From contig CAZQTW010000011.1 in NCBI GenBank assembly GCA_964596165.1, positions 1 through 64,000 of the forward strand: 64,000 nt of DNA, written 5' to 3'. The translations under genes were made by a program, and so were the position numbers. Shown here piece after piece: positions 53,501-61,941 of the stretch. The notes below the pieces were generated by a model, which saw only the letters and a program-made list of their open reading frames with translations, ran no database searches and had not been told where the DNA came from. Source of the DNA: CAYUQT01 sp964596165 (GTDB lineage: Bacteria; Planctomycetota; Phycisphaerae; UBA1845; JAFGLZ01). Numbering within the stretch: the first letter of the stretch is position 1; each line of letters opens with the position of its first letter.

Positions 53501-54274
53501 ACAGTCCCCATCGAGGCCGACGGCTCGGTCGCCTTCTTCGCACCGGCGGGCAAGTCCCTCCACTTCCAATTGCTCGACGAAAACTACCGCGCGCTTCAGA
53601 CGATGCGGAGCTTCGTAGGCGTCATGCCCGGCGAGAGCCGCGGATGCCTCGGCTGCCACGAATTGCACAGCCGAACACCGCAGAACGCGCCGCGCGGAAT
53701 CGCCATGACCAGCGAGCCCCGCCGTATCACCCCGCCGCCTTGGGACCACGATACCGTCAGCTACGGCCGCTACGTCCAGCCCGTGCTCGACAAGTACTGC
53801 GGCAAGTGCCACCAGGGACAGGGCCAAGCCCGCAAAACACTCGACCTGACCGAACGACCCGGCTTCCTCGATTTCACCGAGCCCTACCTGACGCTGATCG
53901 GCCGGCCAAGCTGGGGCGCACCCCACGTCCGTCCCCCCAACCCGCCGCCCGGATTCGGCATCGCCAACATGATCATGGTCGAGGCCTATAGCACCGTCGA
54001 CCCGGCCGCCTATCGCACGCCCAAGCCCATGACGCAGCTTTCCTACCGCAGCCCGCTCATCGAACGGGCCTCCAGCGGCAACCACCACGGCGTCAAGGTC
54101 GACGGCGTCAGCCTGCAACGGTTGATCGCTTGGGTCGACGCAATGTGCCCGTTCCTCGGCGACGAGGAAATCCGGCAGATCCCCGATCCGATCTTCCAGG
54201 GCGTCGACTGGCTGGCCATCCGGCCCCGAATCGCCACAGCACCTCGAGTCCCCCGACCCGGACCGGTGGATTGA
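50579..54274 (+). CDS. LamG / TolB-like / di-CxxCH protein, hydrazine-synthase alpha-type family
   Basis: The start at 50579 (MRPSQRLVRGVCAVAFWAAA) has GGAGG 8 bases upstream and a Sec leader. 1231 residues. Residues 40-260 are a LamG jelly roll (LLAAWSFDESFGGTCRDTSG). A helical part follows, then a beta-propeller (about 570-900) with TolB-like WRPDLSFDGKRVVFCFKPHN and YLPSVMNDGRVIYTRWEY. Two c-type heme motifs are seen: CLGCH (Cys1023, Cys1026, His1027) and CGKCH (Cys1074, Cys1077, His1078). The layout resembles the alpha subunit family of hydrazine synthase found in many planctomycetes that do not do anammox. An in-frame insertion of repeat DNA lies at residues about 500-528. Likely a periplasmic redox or heme-binding protein. 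Confidence 0.8.
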   Translation: MRPSQRLVRGVCAVAFWAAAAGPSRTAQTGNDSDRPQPVRINKPLLAAWSFDESFGGTCRDTSGNKRDAVPERTPPAALERVNGLFGKAVRLTGHYMLRVSDQPAFGELTKISFSVWAAPSDLSGYRELFRKEDGENRILFSFQEDGKILSLGLNVGGYVECDAPIDPARVLDGGWHHGAATFDGEAFRVYLDGKQVGELKRPGAITSGGAAPPCIGSTNGGECFQGLMDDLRIYADALTAQEIALLYRGGIQSVEQSNRELDKVVRAIYMPGKTFAETLAGTRKNILEKGIKLNRDLAGLVMTRLHARFPKDCEDFTTWTGTNPLDYLATDNADILMNRTARLADLLLEYKPLTERQWKKQTPEELRKWKEADALVMRLESLKAKGDAARFLPEWIDLCLQMGQRIQFRPVKHEPVAPYVAPSTPLTRRLSAAEGRDALERDWLHQADGKPTPDRIKQEIRWTRRLAERITTQHQARVDFAPELAALAELESTMSSDAGGTRASCPPASVSGSTTTPSISARGTPAPQSDLYFKVREIKRRIMFRNPVVDFDKVLLVDMPYPQGSEWQHETRHRLGYMAVPGGRLLILDGLSPDGKPTQLMPQHPLHGTFWRPDLSFDGKRVVFCFKPHNEKSFHLYEIRVDGTGLVQLTDGPYDDLDPIYLPDGHILFSTTRAHTYVRCMPPTNAYVLARCDADGKNIYFVSTNNEPDYLPSVMNDGRVIYTRWEYTDKPLWRAQKLWTMNPDGTGLYMYWGNQSVWPDLMKDARSIPGSRRVMFTGSAHHNWFSGSVGIIDPHRGYNFPNGITKVTADVPWPECGNGPTDPIESPNYHRSGYYPAYYSPYPLSEQDFIVSADRGGKFLLYLMDVDGNRELIYEGANNVFHAQPLKARPTPPIIPDRVVWPRREERQTPKDGIIYSANVYYGAPEELKGMARYLRVLHIDPKTYTYWYKRPYISTGPVVSAVQSEGVKRILGTVPIEADGSVAFFAPAGKSLHFQLLDENYRALQTMRSFVGVMPGESRGCLGCHELHSRTPQNAPRGIAMTSEPRRITPPPWDHDTVSYGRYVQPVLDKYCGKCHQGQGQARKTLDLTERPGFLDFTEPYLTLIGRPSWGAPHVRPPNPPPGFGIANMIMVEAYSTVDPAAYRTPKPMTQLSYRSPLIERASSGNHHGVKVDGVSLQRLIAWVDAMCPFLGDEEIRQIPDPIFQGVDWLAIRPRIATAPRVPRPGPVD
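52084..52160 (+). repeat. Two hairpin repeats inserted in frame in the LamG/cytochrome gene
   Basis: GCGGGCA-TCT-TGCCCGC (52084-52100) and GCGCGGG-ACG-CCCGCGC (52144-52160), each a 7-bp stem with a 3-base loop, encode the odd peptides GTRASCPPA and RGTPAP between otherwise conserved segments. Similar hairpins are intergenic at 17471-17568. Confidence 0.65.
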
Positions 54275-54557
54275 AATCAGACGGGGTCCGTGTGGCGCGG
54301 CCGGCGCCTCTCAGACCGACGGAGCAAAATAGCACCTCCGTTCCTCCCCGAACGAGGAGCATCCTTCACGCGTGCACGGACCGGTCGAATGTCTGCCCCA
54401 ATGAGTCCTGCGCAGGTCGGCCATCGTCGCATGGAGAGTCGAACCACAGTTGCGATTCACCTCGTTTCAGACCGTGCGAACCTTTCGAGTAGAGCAGGCA
54501 CGCTGTAAAATCACCGAATACCGTCCGCCGGCATGGGCGGGTGAGCGTGCGTGGAAG

Positions 54558-55745
54558 ATGTCGGCTGAGAAAGCGAAATCATTCGGAGCCGACGGGTTCG
54601 AAGGGTCATGGGGTCCGCGGGCACAGCTCGCCCGCGACACGATCGACATGAAGGCGAGCCGTGGCATCCCCGCCTGGCTTCTCCACGTCATGGACATCCC
54701 TTTCATCGAGGAAGTCACCGGCCGCGCCCCCGGCGACTTCGCCCGAAACCCCGATGCCGCTTACCTGGCCTTCCAGGAACGCGCCGGCGTCTGCTACATC
54801 GACCAGTACATCCCCGACAACCCGTTGACCATGAGGGCCCACGGTTTCGACTCCGCCACCGAACGGAGCCCCACCACCGGCAAGACAGACATCGTTCTCG
54901 ACGGTATCCGAATCGATTCGCCCGAGGCCGTCATCGAGCATCTGGAACGAGTCGTCTTCCCCCGACGCGCGCAGCGGATCCGTTCGTATAACCCCCTCGA
55001 CGCAACGCGGATCAACGAGCTGATCGCTGCTGAGTGGAAAATCCAGGAGCAATTCGGCCCCCATATCCTCAAAGGACCCTACTGCGACGGCTTCCAGTCG
55101 TTCCCCATCTTCGGCAACTACACCTACGGCTACGAGAACTACTTCATGGCCTACGCCCTCTGGCCGGAAATCATGGAAAAGGACTTCGCCCAGCAGGCCG
55201 ACCTGGCAACGCTCGAGAACGAGACCGCCGCCGCCGCGATCATTCGCGGCAACCTGCCCCGGCTGGTCCGCCTCGACTACGACATGGCCGACTCTCGCGG
55301 AACCCTGGTGGACATCCGGTCGCTGGACACGATCTGGTTTCCACACTTCGCCCGCTCCATCCGGCCGTTTCTCGACGCCGGCATACGGCTCATCTGGCAC
55401 TGCGACGGCAACCTGATGCCCATGGTGCCTCGGCTGCTCGAAGTCGGAATCGGCGGCTTTCAGGGCTTCCAGTACGAGGACGGCATGGACTACGAACGGA
55501 TCTGTCGGATGACCGATCGGAACGGCGCCCCATTGTTCATCATCGCCGGCGTGTCGGTGACGCGAACGCTGCCGTTCGGCACTCGGCAAGAGGTCATCGA
55601 TGAGATGAAATGGCTTGTCGCCAAAGGCCCGCCCGTCGGCCTGATGCTCGGTGCCAGCAGCAGCATTCCCCCCGGTACGCCGCGCGAGAATATCGAGGCC
55701 GTCATCGAAGGCCTGGCCTACTATCGCGAGCATGGACGAACGTAA
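54558..55745 (+). CDS. Uroporphyrinogen decarboxylase-like protein (methyltransferase-type URO-D fold)
   Basis: The start at ATG 54558 (MSAEKAKSFGADGFEGSWGP) is the first after a non-coding stretch; its ribosome-binding site is weak, and 54648 (MKASRGIPAW) is an alternative. 395 residues. The URO-D fold is marked by YIDQYIPDNPLTM, GPYCDGFQSFPIFGNYTYGY, GTLVDIRSLDTIWFPHFARS and IWHCDGNLMPMVPRLLEVGI, where the His/Cys near IWHCDGN resembles the metal site of corrinoid-linked methyltransferases (MtaA/CmuA type). Many such planctomycete proteins are not in heme synthesis. It could transfer methyl groups from an organic compound, which would fit the nearby formate-tetrahydrofolate ligase, but this is inference. 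Confidence 0.78.
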   Translation: MSAEKAKSFGADGFEGSWGPRAQLARDTIDMKASRGIPAWLLHVMDIPFIEEVTGRAPGDFARNPDAAYLAFQERAGVCYIDQYIPDNPLTMRAHGFDSATERSPTTGKTDIVLDGIRIDSPEAVIEHLERVVFPRRAQRIRSYNPLDATRINELIAAEWKIQEQFGPHILKGPYCDGFQSFPIFGNYTYGYENYFMAYALWPEIMEKDFAQQADLATLENETAAAAIIRGNLPRLVRLDYDMADSRGTLVDIRSLDTIWFPHFARSIRPFLDAGIRLIWHCDGNLMPMVPRLLEVGIGGFQGFQYEDGMDYERICRMTDRNGAPLFIIAGVSVTRTLPFGTRQEVIDEMKWLVAKGPPVGLMLGASSSIPPGTPRENIEAVIEGLAYYREHGRT

Positions 55746-55764
55746 CGGGTCGTTGTGGTCATCC

Positions 55765-55792
55765 ATGAAGCGATGGCGCCACGCCGCTTCAT
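55765..55792. terminator. 8-bp inverted repeat between convergent genes
   Basis: ATGAAGCG (55765-55772) pairs with CGCTTCAT (55785-55792); the loop holds the palindrome TGGCGCCA. It spans the stop of the serine-hydrolase remnant and follows the URO-D-like stop by 19 bases. Probable bidirectional terminator. Confidence 0.5.
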
Positions 55793-56500
55793 CGGACCGG
55801 CAAAGACGCCAACACATCGCACACGTGGTCGTAGATACGGTAGTCGGTGAAGTAGGCAAGGCCAAGACGAACAATGACCGGCCTGCGGGACGGAATGACG
55901 ACGATCTTCTGTCCTTCGAACCCGGATGCGTTGAAGGTATCCTCCGGCAAAAGGACCCCGCGCGCGGCCGCCCGGGCCCGTTCGCTCGACGATGGCCGCC
56001 ACCAATGGGCACCGTACTGCCCGTCAGGAGCCGTGGGCGTCACCGTCCCGGCGTATTTCACCCAGCCATCGGGCAAAATGCGTGTCCCATGCCATACACC
56101 GTCGTTCAGGTACAACAGGCCAAAACGCGCGTAGTCGCGGGCGGTTGCAAACATGAAGGAAGAGCAAACAAGGGTCCCCGACGCATCCGCCTCGATGACG
56201 GCACTTCGCATCCCAATCTTGCTGAAAAGCTCCCGGTAAGGCAGGGCATAGTAGGTATCGTCGCCGTAAACCTCTCGCAAGACCCGCGACAGGATGTTGC
56301 TCGTGCCGCTTGCATAAGCCCATACCGTGTCCACGGGATGCGCCAACGGCAGTTGCGCGGCATACGCGGCCGCATCCTCACTCAAAAACAACGAACGAAC
56401 CAAATCGCTGGGGGGAACACGTCGTATTCCCTGAACGCCAGTCCGCTGCTCATCCGGAGTATCATGTCGATGGTGATCGCTGAGACAGGAACAAACCCGG
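55789..56500 (-). pseudogene. Serine hydrolase (beta-lactamase/class C type), truncated and frameshifted
   Basis: The minus strand encodes the C-terminal two thirds of a class C beta-lactamase-like hydrolase: YASGTSNILSRVLREVYG (with the Tyr of the YxN-like motif), MFATARDYARFGLLYLNDG, HWWRPSSSERA and SGFEGQKIVVIPSRRPVIVR. In front, a different frame gives ITIDMILRMSSGLAFREYDV; the two frames join at a run of six C (minus strand) at about 56411-56416, where seven would restore the frame. The N-terminal part with SxxK is missing altogether. It follows the fhs gene in the same direction. Not functional. Confidence 0.75.
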
Positions 56501-56564
56501 CGGAGGCAAAACATGCCACACCCCCCAGTCTGCCGATTCGATCCCGGATCACTTCATAAGCGAT

Positions 56565-58322
56565 TCAGAAAAGCCCTACCACACGGCCGTCGTCGTCCAG
56601 ATCCACGTTCAAAAACGCCGGACGGCTCGGCAGACCGGGCATCGTTCGCATCTGCCCGCACAACGGATACAAAAAGCCCGCCCCCACCGACGCACGAACC
56701 TCACGGACCGGAAGCCGGAATCCTTTCGGCACGCCCTTCAACTTGGGATCGTGGCTCAGCGACAAGTGCGTCTTGGCCATGCATATGGGCAGACTGCCGA
56801 AGCCGGCTTCGGTGTAGGTCTTGATCTGCTTCTCGGCTAACGGCTCATAGTCAACGCCCGTGGCACCGTAAACTCTCGTCGCGATGATCTCGATCTTCTG
56901 CTTGATCGAGGCGTCGAGCGGATAGAGAAAGTCGAATCTGCTGGGCTTCTCGCACGCCGTGACGACGGCCCTCGCAAGGTCCAACGCACCGGCGCCGCCG
57001 TCCGCCCAATGCGTCGACCGAACGGCGTCCTCGGCCCCGGCGTCCTTGGCGGCCCTGCGGACCAGCTCCAACTCGGCCTCGGTATCGGTCGCGAAGGCGT
57101 TGATGGCCACCACCACGGGAACCCCAAACAACTTGGCGATCCGGATGTGCGCCTGAAGGTTGGACAGCCCCTTGCCCAACAAATCGAGATTCTCGGTGGT
57201 GTAGGCCGAGTGCAGGGGCTTGCCCGGTATGACGGTGGGACCGCCACCGTGCATCTTCAACGCGCGAATCGTGGCCACCAGAACCACACAATGCGGTATC
57301 AGTCCGCTGTAACGACACTTGATGTTGAAAAACTTCTCCATGCCCATGTCGGATGCGAAGCCGCTTTCCGTAACAACGTAGCCGGCCAGCTTCAGGGCGA
57401 TCTTGTCCGCCACGATCGAGCTGTTCCCGTGGGCAATGTTCGCAAAGGGTCCAGCGTGAACGAATACCGGCTGGCCCTCCAACGTCTGCATCAGATTGGG
57501 CTTGAGGGCTTCCTTCATCAGAACCGTCATCGCTCCGTCACACCCGATATCGGCCGCGGTGATCGGCCTGCCCGCCTTGCTGGTGCCGATGACGATCCGC
57601 GCCATTCGCTTACGGAGGTCCTTCAGGTCGGTGGCGAGTGCCAGGATGGCCATGATCTCACTGGCCACCGCGATGTCGAAGCCCGTCTTCCGCCGCGGGC
57701 CATCCATCCAATTGTCGCTCTGGCCCGTCTCGACGAATCGCAATGCCGCGTCATTGACGTCCACCACCCGCCGCCAGGTAATGTGTTCGGGGTCAATGTC
57801 GAGCCGCGGCAAACCCAGCTTGGACCATTCCTGCTCACTGGTGTGGGCCTCATGCTTGATGCGGGCGTCGATGGCGGCCGCCAGGAGGTTGTTGGCAATG
57901 CTGACGGCGTGCAGGTCACCCGTCAGATGCAGATTGAACTCCTCCATCGGAATCACCTGGCTGTAACCGCCGCCGGCCGCTCCGCCCTTGATACCGAATG
58001 TCGGACCCATCGACGGCTGGCGAATGGTCAATATCGCCTTCTTGCCGATCTTGCCCAGACCTTGCGTCAGTCCGCAACTGGTGGTGGACTTGCCCTCGCC
58101 GAGTGGGGTCGGTGTGATCGCCGTGACGTCGATGTACTTGCCCGGAGGCTTGTCGCGAAGTCGGTCAATGATCTCAAGCGAGACCTTGGCCTTGTATCGC
58201 CCGTAGGGCTCAAGCTCCTCGCTCAAAATGCCGGCCTTGTCGGCCACCTCCCGAATGTCCAGGGGAACAGCCGCCTGCGAAATCTCGATATCCGAAGGAA
58301 CCCTCTTGGAAGTCGTGCTCAC
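56565..58322 (-). CDS. fhs: Formate-tetrahydrofolate ligase
   Basis: 585 residues, close to the usual 555-590. ATP-dependent joining of formate and tetrahydrofolate to 10-formyl-THF, used in C1 metabolism and in the methyl branch of acetogenesis. P-loop TPTPLGEGKSTTSCGL (about 70-85) and the conserved segments RQPSMGPTFGIKGGAAGGGY, NLHLTGDLHAVSIANNLLAA, GQPVFVHAGPFANIAHGNSS and VTESGFASDMGMEKFFNIKC all match the family. Cytoplasmic. Start ATG at 58322. The other C1 genes are not nearby, so the pathway direction cannot be told from this window. Confidence 0.96.
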   Translation of the reverse strand: MSTTSKRVPSDIEISQAAVPLDIREVADKAGILSEELEPYGRYKAKVSLEIIDRLRDKPPGKYIDVTAITPTPLGEGKSTTSCGLTQGLGKIGKKAILTIRQPSMGPTFGIKGGAAGGGYSQVIPMEEFNLHLTGDLHAVSIANNLLAAAIDARIKHEAHTSEQEWSKLGLPRLDIDPEHITWRRVVDVNDAALRFVETGQSDNWMDGPRRKTGFDIAVASEIMAILALATDLKDLRKRMARIVIGTSKAGRPITAADIGCDGAMTVLMKEALKPNLMQTLEGQPVFVHAGPFANIAHGNSSIVADKIALKLAGYVVTESGFASDMGMEKFFNIKCRYSGLIPHCVVLVATIRALKMHGGGPTVIPGKPLHSAYTTENLDLLGKGLSNLQAHIRIAKLFGVPVVVAINAFATDTEAELELVRRAAKDAGAEDAVRSTHWADGGAGALDLARAVVTACEKPSRFDFLYPLDASIKQKIEIIATRVYGATGVDYEPLAEKQIKTYTEAGFGSLPICMAKTHLSLSHDPKLKGVPKGFRLPVREVRASVGAGFLYPLCGQMRTMPGLPSRPAFLNVDLDDDGRVVGLF

Positions 58323-58600
58323 CCAGTGCTCTCCGTTCTCATATACACGTGCCCGTCCGTTGGCGATCCGGCCACCCAGCCTATTCCGCCCCGTCGGCAG
58401 GCCCGCCGCTTACGTCACGGATCATCGAACGACGACCTGCCCCTCTGACCGACGCCTTTCCAGGCCCGAACGATCATTATGTCGGCGGAGAAAGTCCTTG
58501 GGCAAGAATGCCGACGCCATCAAGGATGCCTCCCCCTCTTGATTCCAACGGCATTTCCCACCGGGATCAAGCGCGGCAGCGTGAACTGGAAATAGAGCGA

Positions 58601-59794
58601 TTACCTCGCGGACCGTCGCGGCACCGGCGCCCTCTGATCCGGCGTGCGAACGTGCCTGACCCACCCCGATAACGCCGACATTCCCAGAACCAACGGCAGC
58701 ACGAATGCCAACCCGGCGCCGCAGCTGAACGCCGCCTCCACCTGCCTGTCGGTATCCATGCGAATCGTGATCACCGTGTTGGCATCAATCGTGGCGAAAT
58801 TGAGATCGTCGGGATGGTTGGGGTCGTAGAGCGTCCATTGACCGAACGACCGACCGTCGTTGGGAATCGCCGTAAGCGTTACCCACACGCCGGAAGGGTA
58901 TTGAGGCACATTGGAATCGGCGGGTTCGGGACTCAGGTTCACGTGCCCGAACAGCGCGTTGGTGACGGTCACCGTCAGTGTTCTTAGTGGCGGTATCCGG
59001 CTCTGGATCCAAGATACGTACTCACTGACGCGCACGTCATACCCTACGTCCGTGTAGTCGGGCGCCAGTCCGTTGTTATTGTAGTCCCACAGCGCGCTGT
59101 GAATACCCGCAACGCACAGCGTTCCGCCGATGCTGAGAAATGTGGGCCCGCCGGAATCCCCCGGAGCGAACATGACCTCCTTGGAAGCACCCAGCGTCCC
59201 CGGACCGTAGGGGCCGGGCAACCCCGGACCGTCGAAGTCCATCACCAGGTATGGAACACCGTTCGGATCCGACGCCACCAGGTCAATGCGGTTGGACCCG
59301 GACCGCTTGGTCCCTCGGGGGTAATTCGGATCCGGACCGGTCAGACCGGTGCCGCTCATGCCATAACCGACCAGAATGCCTGTCTTCGTCGCTTCGCTGC
59401 TGCCCGTATAGAGAGCGTAGCCCGTATGCTTGGCGCTGCTCTGCAACCGCGCTACCGCAATGTCTGCGGACGGATGCAGAAATCTCTCGGCCACGGAGTA
59501 GACGATCCGACCCTCGGCCAGATCCAGCGCGAACGTATGGTCGCTCACCGCGCCCGGACTGATGGCATGCTTGGCGGTCAGAATGTGCCACGGGTCGATC
59601 AGAACGGCCGTGGAGCCTCCCGGAAGACCCTGGTAGATAAGGTTGCCCACGCCGTCATAGTCCGACGGGGGTGTGATCACATGATTGTCGGGAGCGTCAC
59701 TGACGACAATCGCTCGGGACGAGCCGACAAGACAGAAGCCCACGATGCAGGCGGCCGACACGCGTGGGAGATGCCCCGATGCAGCGCCTTTCAT
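58601..59794 (-). CDS. Secreted trypsin-like serine protease with InlB-like module and C-terminal tail
   Basis: The start at 59794 (MKGAASGHLPRVSAACIVGF) has GGGAGG 8 bases upstream. 397 residues, Sec leader. Catalytic triad motifs of the S1 family: LTAKHAI (His), PSADIAVARL (Asp) and APGDSGGP (Ser). Residues about 290-360 form one InlB-like beta module (PNDGRSFGQWTLYDPNHPDD). The end is AAFSCGAGLAFVLPLVLGM, a hydrophobic helix and an Arg-rich tail, the same layout as in the protein at 10466-13090. Probably cell-surface or matrix-associated protease. Confidence 0.85.
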   Translation of the reverse strand: MKGAASGHLPRVSAACIVGFCLVGSSRAIVVSDAPDNHVITPPSDYDGVGNLIYQGLPGGSTAVLIDPWHILTAKHAISPGAVSDHTFALDLAEGRIVYSVAERFLHPSADIAVARLQSSAKHTGYALYTGSSEATKTGILVGYGMSGTGLTGPDPNYPRGTKRSGSNRIDLVASDPNGVPYLVMDFDGPGLPGPYGPGTLGASKEVMFAPGDSGGPTFLSIGGTLCVAGIHSALWDYNNNGLAPDYTDVGYDVRVSEYVSWIQSRIPPLRTLTVTVTNALFGHVNLSPEPADSNVPQYPSGVWVTLTAIPNDGRSFGQWTLYDPNHPDDLNFATIDANTVITIRMDTDRQVEAAFSCGAGLAFVLPLVLGMSALSGWVRHVRTPDQRAPVPRRSAR

Positions 59795-60059
59795 CTTCTC
59801 GCCCTCCCTCGTATGGCCGCACGAAATGGAGACGCCGGCCTCCGGCATGAGGGGATCCGTGCCGAACCCGTCTACTCGAGCGACGAACGCGCTTCGTGCA
59901 CCCAGACACACACACCGCATCGAGCGCGTCCCGCCTCCCGACAGAGGCTCGCCACACCATCAATCCTACCCCCCTCGCATGGGGCGTTCAACAGTCGGAC
60001 GACGAGCATCAGGCCGACAGGATACGTTCCACCGGACCACGGCCCGGTCCCAACAAAAC

Positions 60060-61367
60060 CTAGACCGGCAGTACCCACGGAGCCCGGTACTGCTTGGTAA
60101 CCAGTGCGTTTGCCTGCGGATCGTCCACGAACTGCTCGGTCTTGTGGTCCCAACGAACGCGGCGACCCACCCTTGCCGCGATGTTCATCAGGTGGCCCGG
60201 ATTCGAGGCGTAGTGACCCACCTCGACGTCCGCCTCGGGCCGTTTCCGCGACTTGATACACTCAATGAACACCTCGTGGTGATTCTCTTTCGAGCCGCCG
60301 ACTTTCTTCTCCTCCATAACCGGCTTCTTGTCCCTCGTCTCGGAGTAGATATGGTAGCCGCCTCGATCCAGAACCAGGGTTCCGTTCGTTCCATAGAAGA
60401 CCTTGCCGTGCGTGCGGCCGTCGATGGGCCGGGCATTGCCCGCGCGGAACATGTACGTCATCAGGAACCCCCGCTTCGCCACCGGTCCGGCCGGATACTC
60501 ACACGAGCCGCTGAACGTGTCGGGCCACTGACGAGACTCGTCCGGAAAGGCCCAGTGTCCGCCGGCGGCCGTGGCGGCTATCGGCGCCTCCACACCCATC
60601 GCCCAATGAACAATGTCGTAATGGTGAACCGCCCAATCAAGCTGCCACCCGCCGCCGTAATCGAAGTACCAGTAATGATGCGCATACCGATTCGGGTTGT
60701 ACGCGACCTTCGGTGACGGACCGACCCAGAAGTCCCAATCCAATTCCGCGGGAGGATCACAATCGGCCGGGTTGCCGATGCCCGGATACTGATTCTCCAA
60801 ATCGTACACGTGAACGTGGGAGATGTCTCCCAGCTTCCCCGACCGGATAATCTCGACGGCCTCGCGGTAATGCTGCCAACTGTGTTGTTGCGTGCCGATC
60901 TGAACGATTCGATCGTACCGGCGGGCCGCCTTGACCGCCGCGCGGCCCTCGCCGATCGACGTCCCAAGGGGCTTCTCGACATAAACGTCCTTGCCCGCCG
61001 CGCACGCATCGATGGTCGGCAGGACATGCCAATGACCGTTGGTGGCCACGATGACCGCATCGATGGACTTGTCCTCGAGCAACCGGCGGTAGTCGCCGTA
61101 GGTCTTGGCCTTCTCGCCGGCTACTTTCTTCCCCTCCGCCAGCCGTCCCTTGTGCACATCGCAAACGCCCTCGACGCGAATCCCGGGTAACTTGATGAAT
61201 CGTCCCAGGACATACCTCCCCTGTCCGCCGCAACCGATCAGGCCGAAGCCGATGCTCTCGTTTGCCGTCGTCTTGGCGGCCGCCGCCTTCGCCAGCGCGT
61301 GCGAACCGGCAAAGGCCGCCGGCACCGTGGCACCCAAAAACACCCTGCGGGTGGTCGTGTTGTCCAT
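60060..61367 (-). CDS. Gfo/Idh/MocA family oxidoreductase, Tat-exported
   Basis: The start at 61367 has AGGAGG 7 bases upstream; the frame is open further but antisense to nothing meaningful. 435 residues. Tat leader TTRRVFLGATVPAAFAGSHA. Rossmann motif GFGLIGCGGQGRYVLGRFIK, EGVCDVHKGR, catalytic VEKPLGTSIGEG and the substrate-domain markers WYFDYGGGWQLDWAVHHYDI and VHWAMG. Predicted periplasmic NAD(P)-dependent sugar oxidoreductase, third of this family in the window, but here away from the 3-keto-sugar island. Its final VTKQYRAPWVLPV is typical of planctomycete members. Confidence 0.9.
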   Translation of the reverse strand: MDNTTTRRVFLGATVPAAFAGSHALAKAAAAKTTANESIGFGLIGCGGQGRYVLGRFIKLPGIRVEGVCDVHKGRLAEGKKVAGEKAKTYGDYRRLLEDKSIDAVIVATNGHWHVLPTIDACAAGKDVYVEKPLGTSIGEGRAAVKAARRYDRIVQIGTQQHSWQHYREAVEIIRSGKLGDISHVHVYDLENQYPGIGNPADCDPPAELDWDFWVGPSPKVAYNPNRYAHHYWYFDYGGGWQLDWAVHHYDIVHWAMGVEAPIAATAAGGHWAFPDESRQWPDTFSGSCEYPAGPVAKRGFLMTYMFRAGNARPIDGRTHGKVFYGTNGTLVLDRGGYHIYSETRDKKPVMEEKKVGGSKENHHEVFIECIKSRKRPEADVEVGHYASNPGHLMNIAARVGRRVRWDHKTEQFVDDPQANALVTKQYRAPWVLPV

Positions 61368-61941
61368 TGCGGATCCTCCTCGCAAGAAATGCGGACCAAA
61401 CCCTACGAAAACGAAGAAACAACGATCCAACATGGTGGACGATGATGATCGTCCGCGCTCGCATTGTAGCAGGGCCGTGGTCGCCCGGCACGCAAAGGGG
61501 GAAAGGAAACCGGAACACGGGCGCGCGACAACCCCGGCGTTGCGAATGCCGGGCTGTTCCGGCAGGCAGAGGCAATTCAGCGGCGAACGAGGACCCTGTA
61601 CCGCATCGAACCGGCCGGCAGAAGGACGGAGTGGAATGGCGCCCTCCTCGGCATCGACGATGCCGTTGAGAAACCGGCGGTCAACAACCGGCTTTCGGAC
61701 CGGTTCAAAGTTCTCAACTAACTGACGAAAGACGGCTTGAAACTCGCGGATGGGACGGTGAAATAGGTGATAGACGGACCGGCGCATTTGGCGTAGGGAG
61801 CCGAGGTTCCAGAGACACGACAAGGCTCGGGAAGGCGGACTTTCGGTCACCCCCGTGTCGTGAGGCATGCGTCCGCATTGCAGGTATCGCGCCGGACGCG
61901 TTTCGTGCCCGGCCGCAAACACACCTCGAAGGAAGCAACAC
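61368..61941. other. Intergenic region holding a dispersed element copy
   Basis: 574 bases between divergent genes. 61529-61740 carries the second copy of the element also found at 35089-35244, including CAACCCCG at its left end, ACGATGCCGTTGAGAAACCG and a further part (GTCAACAACCGGCTTTCGG, then TTCTCAACTAA). Read on plus, one frame ends DDAVEKPAVNNRLSDRFKVL and a stop. No supported gene. The rest contains the promoters of the flanking genes, not resolved. Confidence 0.6.
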
